Below, piece by piece: positions 18,131 through 31,001 of a stretch of DNA of 64,000 nt. The stretch is from the NCBI GenBank assembly GCA_015680685.1, contig MNCI01000177.1:77825-141824 (forward strand), in the 5' to 3' direction. Positions within the stretch are counted from its first letter, which is position 1; each line of letters starts with the position of its first letter. The DNA is from Gnetum montanum (lineage: Eukaryota > Streptophyta > Gnetopsida > Gnetales > Gnetaceae). The notes below the pieces were generated by a model. That model was given only the letters and a program-made list of their open reading frames with translations, ran no database searches and was not told the origin of the DNA. A program made the translations under genes and the position numbers.

Positions 18131-20280
18131 ACTAGAAAAATGTCAAGCGACACCTATCTTAATGAAGTTAATATGCACAAATGAAGAGAAAGAGATGTGA
18201 TGAAATTTTCCTAAGTATGCATGCGTGCTATTAAGTAAGGTAAACATGCTTGGCCCAATTTTAGGCCTTAGTAGGCTATGCGCATGCCAATTTTAGGTCT
18301 TAGTGGACCATAGACATGTCAAATGTATCATTCTAGATAAGGCTAGCTATGCTTGGGGAGTGAAATTGGCTCAAGAATTCACTGGGTGATGAAAAGTTAA
18401 AATTTTCGGCTAAGTTTGGGTGACTACACTCTCACCCGACTAAACTCTTACCCATCTACACTACACTCTCCACTAGGCATTCGGTGTGGGGCATAGTCCT
18501 AGGTTAGTAGATCATTAAATAACCCTAGGAGGATATATAGGTACATTTTCACCATGGGTAAGTTGTCATTTTCTTACTTTCAGATGTGATGTCTAGAGTG
18601 TATTCTTGCCATTGCTATTATGTGCTGCCAATGGAGAGCATAGTTAGAGAAGACTGATGCATTGGAGTGGGTGCTTGCACCCAAGACTAGTGAACATCAT
18701 TGAGGGGGAGAGAGCACTAGGCCATCTACCATAGGTATGTGTGGAGGAGAGGAGGCCATCGATGTTAGCCAACTACACTGACTATGCTCTTCCCTTTGTT
18801 CATTTTTTGCTTGTTTTCGTTGTTCATTGTAAAGGTTTGGGAGCGTAGTCTTGTGTTGTGCCCTACTAAGGTGATGGCTATTGTTGCCACACACTGTTTT
18901 GGAGTAGCACAACTAGGGAGGATGTGATGACATGCTAGCACAAAGGGTTTTGGCTATTTTTTTTGTGATCAAGTGGGAAGGGCTTATTGCATGTGGGATG
19001 GCCATGGGAACAATGACCATCATTGCATGGCATAGGGTGGCCACTGGGGCCACATAGGGATTTTGGGGTTTAGGAATTTTGCAAGGTTACAGGCTTTGAT
19101 GGCAGTGGGGGTTTGGGGTGTGCATGTTAGGGCAAACATGTGGGTTAGGATTTAGGACACACAGGGTCCAGGGTTCAAGCCATTGCATGCTGTGGCGAGT
19201 TTGTAAGTGTTCTTGTAGCAGCAAGGGACATAGTAGGGGTTTTCCCCTACGTTTTTTCCCATAATTTTTCTTCTAGCAGGGGGTAGGGGTTTCTACTTGG
19301 TCCCTTGGGATTCCACAAGGGACCTAGGCATCACCCAAGTGCAGCATAGCATAAGTGTGGGGAGGCCACGGTCGCCATGGTAGTGGCGGTGGCAATGGAG
19401 GAGGGAGAGAGTGTAGGGCTTGATGGGCAAGATAGGCATAGTAGTGCAATGGTGTAGTGGGTGACAGGGTGTGGGAATGGTGCATGATGGGCATGAGTGC
19501 AATGCATGATAGAGCATAGCAATGTGCAAGCGTAGCACATGGCATTGTGGCAGGGTGTAGCATGTAGAGAGTAGTGGGGCAATATCATGTGGAGGCTATG
19601 CTCTCTACCACTGTAGCCAATATTATGCTCTCGATGCCTTGGAAGCATAGTTGCCACAAAGTGTTTGACAAAATGTTTATTGTGCCAACTATTTGTCGAA
19701 ATGTGTTTGTCCTGAAGGTTCATTTTATAGGACCACACTCTATAGAGAAAATAGTTGGAAGTTAGAAAAATTTGTAGTTTGGGGCTATGCTCTCTACTAA
19801 GGTAGTCCAGAGTTAGAGAATTTTTGCAATTTTTTGGACTACGCTCTCCATTGAGGCAGTCTAGAGTTAGAAACAGTTTTGCAAATCCCAAACTACACTC
19901 TCCACTAAGGTAATGCAGAGTTAGAAAAAATTTTGTAATTTTCGAGCTACGCTTTCCACTGAGGCAGTTCAGAGTTAGAAAAATTTTACCAAAATTTTGT
20001 AAACTATGCATGATGCTAAACTTGTGGAATGGAATGCTATGTGTTGTACCCCAATGAGCACTAGGAGTTTCAAATGAGTTAGTTGACATCTTATACCCAT
20101 GGGGCTCTAGAGTGTATTGCCAAGATTACAAATTTTTGCTAGTTGTGTTGTATTATGTTAATTTTGCTAACTTATCTTAATGATTTAATGCCAAAATTTG
20201 CCTCTATGTATGTATACTGACATTTTTCTTATTGCTTGACAATTGTAGGGTGTTTCTTAAGCCTATCTTGATCGTAGTTG
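18131..20280. repeat. Repeat-rich tract with CTACGCTCTCCA motifs
   Basis: No supported gene. Motifs of the form GACTACGCTCTCCATTGAGG followed by a spacer, AGAGTTAGAAA and TTTTGCAA recur at about 19770, 19838, 19890 and 19948. Weaker versions occur at 18420-18475 and 19596-19640. The same vocabulary occurs in inverted sense in the LTR at 28790-31001, so this may be LTR-derived sequence of a related plus-strand element. GC-rich minus ORFs at 19293-20089 look spurious. Confidence 0.5.
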
Positions 20281-23200
20281 AGCTCATGGGCATCTTATGC
20301 TACATGAGCGAACTTGTTCCTAACACGCCTACACCAAATATGTGGGTGGGCCATTAGGCGGTGTGGTTCTACCAAGGGACTCGTGAGTTCCTGGAGTTCC
20401 TATTGCAGTAGTTTAATGTGATCCTATGGTCACCCTTGGTGGTGTAGGTTGCTAGTGCCATCACATAGACATTGCTACCTGAGGTTAATAGGGGCATTTT
20501 GAGGTTCATCTCAGATGAGCCCCCTACTAGTGATGATGGAGTAGGTGGTTCGGGTAGAGGCCCTAGGAGCACATAGAACCTATCAGGAATATGGCTTATG
20601 ATAGGGTTTGGTTGCTACAACAAGAGTAACATGCTCTTCATTATGTTGTAGGTGCACACCCTCTTGGGATTATCTACTGCACTAGAGGATAAGTGCTTTT
20701 ATGCTTCTTGCAGTGTGTGTGTTTTTTTTTTTTGCTATTAGCTCATGTCAAATTGCTAATAGCTCATAATTAACACTAGGTTTAGAGTTGATGAGGAGGA
20801 CCTACATGATGAGGTGGACACTCTAGCCTTGACCTGCACTACCTTAGAGGTGTTCTCATCTAGTATGAATGTTTAGGTAACTGTGCTTGAGTAGGTGGGG
20901 CCTAATATGGAGGTCTACCCTACCCTACCCAATACTCAAAGGCATATGAGCGATGTAGAACCCATGGTTGGTTGAATGAGGAGTGGGTCATCAGTGAGAT
21001 TAACATCAAGGATATGCTTGCAACACCACCCTCGTCTCACACACTATTTGCGCCATGTACACACCTAGTGTTTTGGCTTATGTAGTTACTCATGTATGCC
21101 TATTAGCTTGCCTTTGCATGATGCTAATGTTGTTTTACCTTTGTTGTAGTGGTGGTTGCCTTAGGTGAGGTGATGATGATAATAATAGATCATATAGAGG
21201 CCACCCTTATTATGAAGTATGGCAATGTGGAGGTTGCGTAACACTAGTTGTGCAATAAAGCTCTAGATATGCTAACTGCTAGGCTCACACATGCAAGGTT
21301 GATGGAACTATTTTTGACAATTAGCCCAAGTATCTTGGTAGCTGAAATGATCATCATCATTGAATCCTTCAACAATGATGTTAGACAATTTGTCACCTAA
21401 GTACATTATGTGACAGTAGTGCTAAACCTCATCTAGGACTTCTTTGCTGACCTCTTTGGCCTCCCCACTAATGGTCCGACGATTATCAATAAGGCTAGCA
21501 AGAAGGTGGACCATAGAGGGAAGATCAAGGACTAGTTGGAGGTCACCCAATCTCACAAGGTTATATCAATTAAGGATGTGCTTATGCTTGAGGTGTAGGA
21601 GCTCTACCCTCTATTCCACTCTCATGCCTTTCTGTAGTTGCTATCCCAAGGGAAGATCCTTATGGTGGAGCAAGCATGGGTGATGAAGGAGGTGTTACTG
21701 GAGGATACAAGGTTCAACTAAGCTGCGTACATAGCTACCAGCCTACATGCAAAGATCTCTAGTCTATGGTTCAACCTCCAAGGAGGTCCCACATCCACTT
21801 CATATTCTTCATAGGGTATCGACAAAGGTTCATGGAGCTCTTGGTTGTGCACAATGATGGATGATGAGTGGTGCAGGATCGCAAGCAGCTATCCAAGCTA
21901 TGGATTAAGCACATGTTCATGACCACAAGTGTGTAGGACCCCCCAAAGGAAATCAATAAGTCATTATCCATAATGACTAAGGGTCCCATGGGGTAGTTGC
22001 GTCACTCATGCGATAGCACAGGTGAGGGTCCTCTAGTTGGCACTGGGACATGAGCAAGGTAGCTCACTATATAGTAGAGATAATGGGACCATCTAAGGCC
22101 AAGATCAAAAGGCCATGTTTTACAGAGAAGGCTATCCTTAAGGTTAGGAAGCCAAGTAGCAAGAGGATTTGCATCAACCTTTAAAGTTTGTATACAAAGG
22201 TTGCAGGTTAATATGTGTAACTTCTTAGATGCATTAGTTGTATTTATCTATGTTTATATTTTTATATTTTTCTTTTAGGTTATATTGTTAACTAGCTGAT
22301 GACATGAATATGTGTACTAATGTGCTATGTATGTCTATGTTAATCACAGAGATAGTAGAGAGGGTTGCAGGAGTAGTGACTGAGGCGGTAGCAGAAGAAG
22401 CACCTCCTTAAACTAAGGAGGGGGAGGCTCATGCAAATGACCTTTATGAGGTAGCAAAGATCCTCTAATAGTTGGAGGAGGAGGGGTTGCTCCACCCCAA
22501 TGGGGGTGATTTTGATAGCTTATTCGATGGTGTGTAGTTAGGTAAGCCCCCTGCACTCACCCTTGAGGGCTTGCTAGGTAACTATCTTGGATTGTCATTT
22601 ATCAATGCCTTTTGCTATAGTATCTTTAGTTTTTTAATTATATGCTAATTACATCATTGTGTTATAGCATCAAATGTTCCTACTAGTGGTCCCACATCTA
22701 CCTACTACATGGAGTTGTGGGTAGATATGCTTAATAAATTCACCTTCATGGAACATCATTGAGGACATGGTGGACTACTTGCAACAAGTAGATTCGAATC
22801 TTAGTATGTGTGTAATGTGATTTTGCTTTATGTTGCTTTACTTCTTGAATTCTTAGTTCTTAGCTAAGATTGATCAATTGTTGCATGCCTACAAGTCCTA
22901 AGCTATAGTGGGATTCAAGCAAGGTAGCCAAGGTGGATGCCCTCTCTGACCTTTCTCCTAAAGTAGATTAAGTGTCTCATCACATGTATGAGACATCAAA
23001 CAAGTGGATGCTTTCTCGTGCAAAGGCATTATGGGTTTGTAGACACTTGAATGAGCACCTGTGAAAACACGTACATGAGCTATAGGAGAGGGTGACTAGC
23101 AAGGATACAAAGATTAATGATCTTTAATCCATATATGATTTCTTAGTAGCTAGATTATAGGGAGACAACACTTGGCATACCTCTAAGATCGAGTATGCCT

Positions 23201-23910
23201 GATATTGGATAGCTCTTAGAGGTAAAAATGAGGCTACATAGGAGTTGATAGAGCAGTAGCTATAGATGGAATTACTTATCCAAAAGGACCAGGATTGGAA
23301 GAACTACATCATGAAGGTCTACTGGTGGGGGAAAATGCAAAATAACCAAAAACACTAATGTAAGCATAAGCATGACACATACTTATGATGGTACAGGGAG
23401 GAGGCTACCGAACATTGTCACCTCAAGATGTTTCTTGAGACGATTAGTGAGAGGCAGGCGTACAAGTTGTTTGCATTGCACACAGTGGTGAGTGGCTCTC
23501 CTAAGAGGCAAATCATCACCCCTTTGGGAGAGGCTTCTTTTGCTACCTTTTTTATGGAGCCACCTGCGTGGACCATCGTGGACAAAGGCAAGACCCTTAC
23601 GAGGATTGACTTTGACTAGGAAGATTGAATACAAATTTCTAAGGCTAAAATCCTTTGACACTTGGAGGCTAGCCTTAGGAAGTTACCTTCAAAACTCACC
23701 AATGCAGAACCCTCTTAGGTTAGGTTTTTTATGCTTTTTTCTTTTTTTTACATGTTTTGAGTTATTTTTTATAGTGCATGTTTACTTACTAATGGTGCCT
23801 ATTTGTTGTGGTTATGATGGTAGGTACTAGGAGATGTTGTAGGCCCAAGTGATGTAGTGGAGGAAGAAGAACCTCCAGCCCCACCTAGCACCACCGGTCA
23901 AGCATGACCA
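20280..23910 (+). pseudogene. Decayed plus-strand gene with intron-like interruptions
   Basis: Coherent exon-like coding blocks appear on the strand opposite to the flanking gag-pro and pol. The clearest is 21360-21800 (DFFADLFGLPTNGPTIINKA, later LWFNLQGGPTSTS). The phrase LFGLP.NGPTI resembles the start of the plant-transposon-type domain in accessory ORFs of Tat/Athila elements. Blocks are separated by AT-rich stretches with plausible splice sites (for example about 22207-22349 ending TTAATCACAG, 22602-22669 ending GTTATAG, and 22809-22880). The last block ends near 23907 with VEEEEPPAPPSTTGQ. Six stops in the clearest block all fit Gln codons turned TAG or TAA. It may be an accessory ORF of a Tat-like element; a captured host gene is an alternative. 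Confidence 0.45.
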
Positions 23911-24119
23911 CATGTATCCCTACTGATATTGGGAATTTCGCTATATTTTTGGCACATGATGCTGCTCATGCTATGTATTGATATTCATATGACATCTAAT
24001 GAACGTATTTGCTATGTGTAATGTGCAAAAACTTTTTCTTTTTTGGTCATTTACTATGTGCTTGCTATGCTCATAACATGATGAATTAATGTGCTAAGTT
24101 AGGATTATGCAACAATAGT
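23911..24119. other. No feature seen
   Basis: Short AT-rich spacer between the decayed plus-strand gene and a tandem array. Confidence 0.4.
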
Positions 24120-24480
24120 GTAACTAGGCCATTGCGAGTCCCATGCCAGTTTAAGGCCATCTTAGGCCACTACAATGGGATTGAAGACAATAGTTTTAGG
24201 CCATTTTGGGCTGCACTTGTTGCTAGGTTGCAAGGGGATTGCGAACAATGGTTTTGGATCATTTTAGGCCACACGTTGCCAGTTGAAGGCCACGGCAGGC
24301 TAGGTATACTGCTAGTTTAAGGCCATTTTGGACAACAACAAGAGGATCAAAAGTAATAGTCTAAGGCCATAGTGGGCCACAAATGCTAGTTTAAGGCCAT
24401 GGTGGGTTGTAGTGTTACTAGTTTAAGGCCATGGCCAGCTGCATGTTGCTAGTATAAGGCTATATCGGGCCATCTATTAC
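24120..24480. repeat. Degenerate tandem array, TTTAAGGCCATGG motif
   Basis: At least eight units of 35-60 bp with the core AGTTTAAGGCCATNNTGGGC (24160, 24197, 24257, 24309, 24357, 24391, 24421, 24451). A smaller group of like sequence (TTTTAGGCCTTAGTAGGC) lies at 18255-18325, near the other end of the 6.6-kb interval. Confidence 0.7.
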
Positions 24481-24779
24481 TACCTCTTGTTTTTGTAATT
24501 TTAGCTTTTATGATTTTTTATGCATGAAATCAACAACGATGGAAATGTAAACTAAGTTATTAAATGCATAGGCAATGCAGATGATAAGCTAAGTGATTAA
24601 ACCAAATGCAAATAATATGCTATAATACTAATGCAATGTAAGTGGGAAGCAAGATGTAGGGCAGGAGGAGGCAAATAGCAGGTAGATCCCTAGCACACTT
24701 TTGGACTAAGGGGACACCTTAGTCACACAGTTGCTTCCTAATCTAGTGTAGATTAGGGCACATAGGGCCTAGATTGCAC

Positions 24780-25330
24780 TATTCAGTAGTCTCCTTGACC
24801 TTCACTTACTATGTTGAAGGGCAATTAAGCCACAAGGCATCCTCCAAAAGGTTAGTGGCTTCTACTGCTTCTTCGAGTGTGTCAGCCTCGTGTGTTTCAT
24901 TGTCTGCCATAGGTGCGTTATCAAGAAATTTGACCTCTAACCCTTGGTCCATGTCTATGTTTTTGATGGGAAGAGGGGTAGTGTTATCACTGTGGATGAT
25001 AAATTCACCACCTTAGTATGGAAGGTGGATTTCCTAATGCATCAAAGAGGAGACAACCTATAATTGGGCCAACCAACGCTTTCCCAATATTAAGTTGAAG
25101 CCTCGCATATTCTCTATGATGATGAAATTGATGGTGGTGGGGAATTTATCCCATGCTATGAAAGCTATTGTTATGGTACCCCTGATAATGATGCATGATC
25201 CCTTGAAGAACTTTAGGGACCTGGTTTTCATTGGCTTGATTTGGTTTGTAAGGCCTAACTTATCAATGATAGTGTATGCGATAACATTTGTTGTTGCTAC
25301 ATCATCAATGTGCACCCTCCTAATCTTGCA
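24780..25330 (-). pseudogene. Retropepsin-like protease of a Tat-like element
   Basis: The frame 25315-25058 begins MHIDDVATTNVIAYTIIDKL, matching the VLID.GS..N.LP...M..L signature with the active-site D-(S/T)-G changed. It then shows FNLILGKRWLAQ, matching the conserved LLGRPWLH. Decayed coding sequence continues to about 24800 (GGEFIIHSDNTT). It lies downstream of gag on the same strand. The linker to gag (25331-26330) has no recognisable domain. Confidence 0.7.
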
Positions 25331-26329
25331 TTTCCCAGATGTATGGTGAAAAACATGGGGGCTATTATGACCCCTTCCTTCTAAGGATCAACCTTAATCA
25401 CCTGAACACGAAACACGAGGGATGTAGAGCTCCATTCCTGTAGCATAGGAGGAAAAATTGCTACGTGGATGGAGTTCTCATTTATATGGATGTTCTATGT
25501 AATAGGAATGGAGGTTAACATTCACACTAGTGCCTCACAGTGGGCAAATGAGGTTATGATTAGGTCATACAGGCTCAAATGTCATGTTCTTTTATTTGAG
25601 TGCTTGCTTAACCTAGGCTAATGCATCCATGAAGTCTTTTCCATAAGTTTCATTTTTATTGGGTTTGACTTCTTCCATACACCCTAAGAGACAAATTTCG
25701 TGGAGCGAAAACTTGGGCTTTGTTGGCTTGGCCTACAAAAGGGGCTCAGTGCTTGGTTGCAAGTTGCTAGTAGTGGCCTCCTTAGTAGTTTTGGTCATGG
25801 GGATCGCAGATAGAGGGACTGACTTTAGTGGACTAAGCACTCTTTACTCAATGTTGCCTGAGATGCTTATTGGGTCTCTCAAGTTACTACCTAGAGGGTC
25901 TATTAATGTTGCTAGCAAGATTAGCCCTTGGATGGGAAGAGACTAATGTGTTTCTCACTATCAAGCTTCAAGTAAGTAAGGAGTCAACATGTTATGACAC
26001 CCTAACAAAAAATGATGGCTAAATTGTTGTTGTTGCAACATGCTATGGGACCCTAACCAAAAAGGAAGTTGTAGATGCTTGAGGTGCCACTTTGACAATG
26101 AAAGGAGGACTCAAACCTATGGGGGCTAAGGGGACCCTTGGGTTGCCAAAGGACACCTGAACCATAAATGGTTGTCACATTTATTTTAAATAATCATTGA
26201 CACAATAGCATTTATGATGTAACTGGCACCATTTACATTTAGAGGATCATTGTAGATCCTCATGGATTGGTTTTGCATTCTAACTAGGTTTGTGATGTTG
26301 AGCACCAGCTTGCCCTTGTCAAGAATTTT

Positions 26330-28403
26330 TTGGAGATCGTCCTACAAGGCTAGACAGAAGTCCATGCAATGACCTGAGAACTGATGGTAATAATAGAATT
26401 GGTCTAACCTAAAATGCTTTGGGATTAGGGGCTCATTTGGTCCTGCCAAGGTAAGATTTCTGAGCAATGCGTAGTACCTATCATGTCCTTTACAAGCATC
26501 CTCAAACATTTGATTATATTGGATGCACCCAACTTTCAATAGTTGATCTAGCAGCTCTAATGATTTTAATGGCAACAAGGTGTACTTGAAGTGTTCCTTA
26601 CACTTGAAGTTAGGCTTTTGACTATCTTGCAATGTGGCCACCATGGATGTAGGGGGATTGGTAGCCTTGGCACTAAGGTTGGTAGCTTTGTTGTTAGATG
26701 GGCCTTTGGGTAGTCTAGCCATAGGCCTTGGGTTGTTTGATTGAGCCTCTTTGGCCATAGTTGCCATGGTTGCACTCTACTTCCCCTTGTCCTTGTCTTT
26801 TCTTACATATAGATTTTTATAGGCCATGTAGGTTGGGTCCTTATTGGCTTTGGCTACGTCCTATATGATCTTGGTTTGGGTGAAGGCTTAGCTTAGAGAA
26901 TGCAAGCCTAAATAGTAAACCTTTGATTTATAAAATCATTAACTATGTCTTTGAAGATGGCTAAGAGGTGTGCCTCAGCTATGGCTCTTGTATTTCATTC
27001 AATGAGATAGTTCATTGTTGGATGAATTTTTGCATGAGCTATACAGTGCCCTACTTGACCTACATTAGTTGGTCCAAGGTCTCTTCTGGCTTCAAGTTGT
27101 ACTTGAAGCATGTCACAAAGTAGCTTAAAAGATCCTCCAAGGAGGAGATAGAGCCTTTGGATAGTGCATAGTACCAGTCCAAGGCTTTACCAGTAAGTGA
27201 CATGGCAAACATGTGTATGATGACATGTGGCTAGGATTATAACAATAGGAACCTAGACCTAAACATCACTAGATGTGCGTTGGGATCCCCTTCACTATTG
27301 TACTTGGTGAATTAGGGCAATGGGACCTTAGTTGGCAAAGTCTATGATGGGATGGTAGGACTTATGGGGTCATCTTGGTAGAAGTCCACTACTTGAACTA
27401 TTTCGAAGGAGGTGGCCTTGAGCCACTTCACCTCTTCTATCAAGGCTTGGATTAGTTAGAATGCCTAATCTAAGTTTTAGGATGCTCCAATAAGCTATGC
27501 TAGTTGTGCCATTCATTGTGCTAGTTGTGTGGTCCACAACCTAATTGCAAGTTGTAAGACCACATGAGGTGCTTCATGTGTCGACTATGTTATAGGAACA
27601 ATGATTAGGGCAAGCCATGCATGTGTGGGTTGGATCGATGCCAAGGGCATCGACAAAGTAGGTGGAACACAAGTTGCTTGAGTCATTTGGGGCCTAGAGA
27701 TGACCCCTATGTGAACATATGGCTAAGTTGGTGTGCTTATTGTTGACAAGGATGGCTGGGTAGGTTGAGATGATGCCACAAAGGGCAAGCAAAAAGGGGC
27801 TATTACATCATACTACGTGTATTGCATCTAGTAGGTTGCCACTGTAGGCATATATTTAAGCTTGACAGAGTGGGAAGGGGATGCTAGTCTTATGACCATC
27901 ATGGGGAGGACAAGTGAACTAACCCAAGGAGGTGCTAGACCAAGAATCACTTGTTGGAAGATGGTGGGAAAGGGGGGCTTATGTTTGGAGTGAGCTTCGA
28001 GCTCATCCACTTCCTCTTATAAGGCTTTCTCATAGTTAATCCCTACGTCGTGCTCACCTGCTTGGATGAGGTAGGACAACAACCAATGGTGGGACTCGGT
28101 GAGCAAGATGATGTTGAATGAGGAAGGGATATACTCTCATCCATCCTTGTGGATTAACTCAAAGTCCTATTTTGCCTCCATGTTAGGATGGTCTATAGGC
28201 AACCCTACTTGGATCTTTGCACATATGAAGTTGTATTGCTCATTATTAAGCATGACGTACTTTGGGTCTTAGCCACGTAGGCTAAGGAATTGCCTTAGGT
28301 TGGTCACCATGAGATTTGGAGGGTTGTCACTCCTGGTCTCTTATTGGATAGGCATTATCTCAAGTGTGTTTCAAACTAACACCGAAGGTTGATCTAAGTT
28401 CAT
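26330..28403 (-). pseudogene. gag: Gag of a Tat-like Ty3/gypsy element
   Basis: Start ATG at 28403 (MNLDQPSVLV). The Gag domain lies at about 27420-26800 (DPNAHLVMFRSRFLLL, MFAMSLTGKALDWYYALSKG, YFVTCFKYNLKPEETLDQL). It is followed by a linker and a late frame 26767-26342 with FRLDQFYYYHQFSGHCMDFC, the C.FH...GH....C knuckle-like pattern of Tat Gag proteins with its first Cys lost. Many in-frame stops replace Gln. A short leader (28404-28762) separates it from the primer-binding site. Confidence 0.75.
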
Positions 28404-28762
28404 GGTTGTAGATCAAGTTGTAAAAAGGAAACTACAAGGGTTGCTAGCTACAAAATATAGTGGACCAAGCTAAAACTAACTCTGTTTTATTTAATATTGC
28501 TAACTACACTCTCCATTGTGAAGAGACAACTACACTCTTCAAAACAAAGAGCTAACTACGTTGTATACATTGGAGATGACTATGCTCCAACTAATGACAA
28601 CGGGAATTTAGCAAAACCATGGAAACAAGTACAATTTGGGGTTGTCATGCAAGGTCCCAGGGGCGCCGACTACTGGGTCCAACCTACACCAATGGATCAA
28701 TGGATGACTACAGTGTAAAGAGCTCATGAAATAACCTCAACAGAGCTTGAAAAAGGGGTTGG

Positions 28763-28779
28763 CCCTCCTTCTAGTGCCA
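28763..28779 (-). other. Candidate primer-binding site of the Tat-like element
   Basis: The minus strand TGGCACTAGAAGGAGGG begins with the TGG expected opposite a tRNA CCA end and lies 10 nt inside the proposed LTR end. The tRNA is not assigned. Confidence 0.5.
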
Positions 28780-28789
28780 AAAAAAGTAG

Positions 28790-31001
28790 TGATCAAAAAC
28801 ATCAGTGGCTGGAACACCAAGGGATCCATGGGTACATAATTTTAACCTCGAGTTCATAATTTTAACCTCGAGTTCACACGAGGGCTTATTGGAGATGGAG
28901 ATAGGGCACCCTAAATGGTTTTGTTGATCGAATAGGGACTTTATTGAATGAAGTTGGGATGCAACGTGGTTAACCACAATGTTGATATAAAATGTTACTA
29001 AGTGTTTGAGTGGGTGTGATTGTAGTCAAGAGTCTAAGCGAAAAATAAAGGTGCCAACATGCGGGCTCCATCACCCAACCACAACTATGCATTAAAATAG
29101 TAGAAATGCAAATAAAATGCTAAAAATACAAGTAAAATGCTAAAGATGCAAAGAAAGGAAGAGAAAGAGAATGGAACACTAGAAGGGATGAGCATAGTTA
29201 ACTCTAGAAGGGATGAGAAGGTATGCGGTGTACAACAGGCACAATGGATAGTGTAGTCATAATCTTAGGTGTGTTTAGCTACAAAAATTAAGATTTTGCC
29301 ATGGTGTCTATGCCAACCAGGCTAGCTACCATGGTGTGTAGTAGATTGTAGTGGTTGGGTGATATGCAACTTTGCCTCCCTCCGATCTACTGGAATGCCT
29401 TTGGTTTGTCGATGCTTTGATTTTGCCTCCCCAAATTTGCTCTTGCCCAATGCTCAAATTTTTTAACTCTCAAAATTTTCAACTACTAATCCAAATTTTT
29501 GCCAACCCTAAAAATGTTGAGGGCTAGGGTATTTATAGGGCTAGGTTTAGCATGAAATCCAAGGAGACTACCACGTGGTAGAGATGATGGTTGGGACTAC
29601 ACCATAACCCAACTATGCTCTCCATTAAGGCTAGTAGTGTTATGCTTTGTCGGGCTCTGCAAAACTATGACTATGCTACCAACTGCATGTATATGCACCA
29701 AGAGAACCACAATGTACTTGGAAAATGCAATTTTGGAGACTATGCTCTAGGACTACTCTCTCCACTATCTTGTGTGGGGTCAAGTGTAGTTACAATTTTG
29801 GGGATAAAAGGGGGTACAAAAAAGATGCATTTTGCTAACCATGCTTGTCGGAGATGAGTTGGAGATGAGCTAAGTGTCGATGTTGTATTGTGGAAGTTGT
29901 TGGATGTTGTTCTGACTAACTATGCTTAACTACGCTCTGGACTAGGGAAGAGCGTAGTCCCACACTTAGAAAAAATTTGCAAAAAATGGTTGTGTTGACT
30001 ACGCTCTTCATTAGAGGTTGACTACGCTCCCGACTAGGTGTGAGTGTAGTCCCAACACTTGTCAAAACTTGTAGAAACTAGCTTCTAGCTAACTATGCTT
30101 GACTATGCTGTAGGCTAGTGGAGAGTGTAGTCTAAACACTTAGAAAAGTCTGCAAAAACTGAGCCTTCACGCTGACTACACTTGACTATGCAATGGGGCA
30201 ATGGAGAGCATTGTCCCAACACTTAGAACATTTTGCAGTGGCTAGCTTGACACTTAGAAAAAATTGCAAAATTGGCCTTTGCATTGATTACGCTTGACTA
30301 CACTTTGGGGCAGTGGAGAGCGTAGTCTCAACACTTAGAAAATTTTGCACTTGGGATGCTGAAGTCTAATTTTGGTGGTGTTTCAGCAAGAAGGTCGTAA
30401 GAATCCTTTCTCTGGATTCGACTTTACCAATCTTGGAGATGCTTCCAAAAGAGTTTGGTGAGAAGCCATGAAGGATCCAAGAGCCAAAAAGTGCACACTT
30501 GCTTATTGAAGCTAGTGCTCTATATTGAGCTAAGTTTTTTTGCTTAAAACCCTTTTGTTTATTTTTCCTACAACTAAGAGCATTAATCTCTATTGTAAGC
30601 TCGATCAAAGATAAATGTTTTCATCAAGGCCTCTATTTGTATTTGGAGTTTATGAGTTCTCGATTACTTTAAAAATTTTATTTTTGAGCTTGTTTAATGA
30701 ACAACCATTTTATTTAAGTTTCCTTGTCAAGTTAGAAATTCAAATAGTTATTTCATTTAAATTACCTTGTCTAAATTTCCTTGCTAAGTTATGAATTCAG
30801 ACAATTATTTCCTTTAAATTTCCTTATCAAATTTATTTAAATTATTAGTATCATTGAATTTTTATCTATTAAAACACCACATTGCCCTTACTAGTTGAGA
30901 CTATTCCTCGCTTTTCATACCAATACGAGAGGTGCCCTAGGCAATAGTCTCTTAAAACGAGTTTTCGTGGGTGTTGCTATGCGACCAATTTTTATGCATC
31001 A
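28790..31001 (-). repeat. Candidate 5' LTR (about 2.2 kb) of the Tat-like element
   Basis: On minus it would start TGATGCATAAAAATTGG (31001) and end TTTTTGATCA (28790), next to the candidate primer site. Contents include a TATA-like GGGTATTTATAGGGC on the plus strand (29527-29541), a 20-bp tandem duplication (28835-28874) and a hairpin array (29929-30330). The partner 3' LTR was not identified, so the boundaries are provisional. The predicted 80-aa minus ORF at 30366-30608 lies inside and is not supported as a gene. Confidence 0.5.
29929..30330. repeat. Tandem hairpins with GACTACGCTC arms
   Basis: The first unit is a perfect inverted repeat: ACTACGCTCT (29929-29938), a 10-nt loop, then AGAGCGTAGT (29949-29958). 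Further units with one or two mismatches occur at 30020-30051, 30111-30132, 30177-30210 and 30296-30330. Between units a spacer with ACACTTAGAAAA and TTTGCA recurs. Confidence 0.7.

Noticed and set aside
19293-20089. Minus-strand ORF of 252 codons
   Set aside because: It runs through tandem CTACGCTCTCCA repeats and a low-complexity His/Pro-rich stretch with no domain, so it is an open frame by repeat composition.
20280-23910. Calling the plus-strand decayed gene a specific host gene
   Set aside because: Only one phrase resembles an accessory transposon ORF; exons are too decayed to name a function.
28835-28874. 20-bp tandem repeat considered as a CRISPR-like or regulatory repeat
   Set aside because: Only two adjacent copies without spacers in a plant retroelement; simple duplication.
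30366-30608. Minus-strand 80-codon ORF
   Set aside because: Lies within the candidate LTR of the Tat-like element and has no domain.
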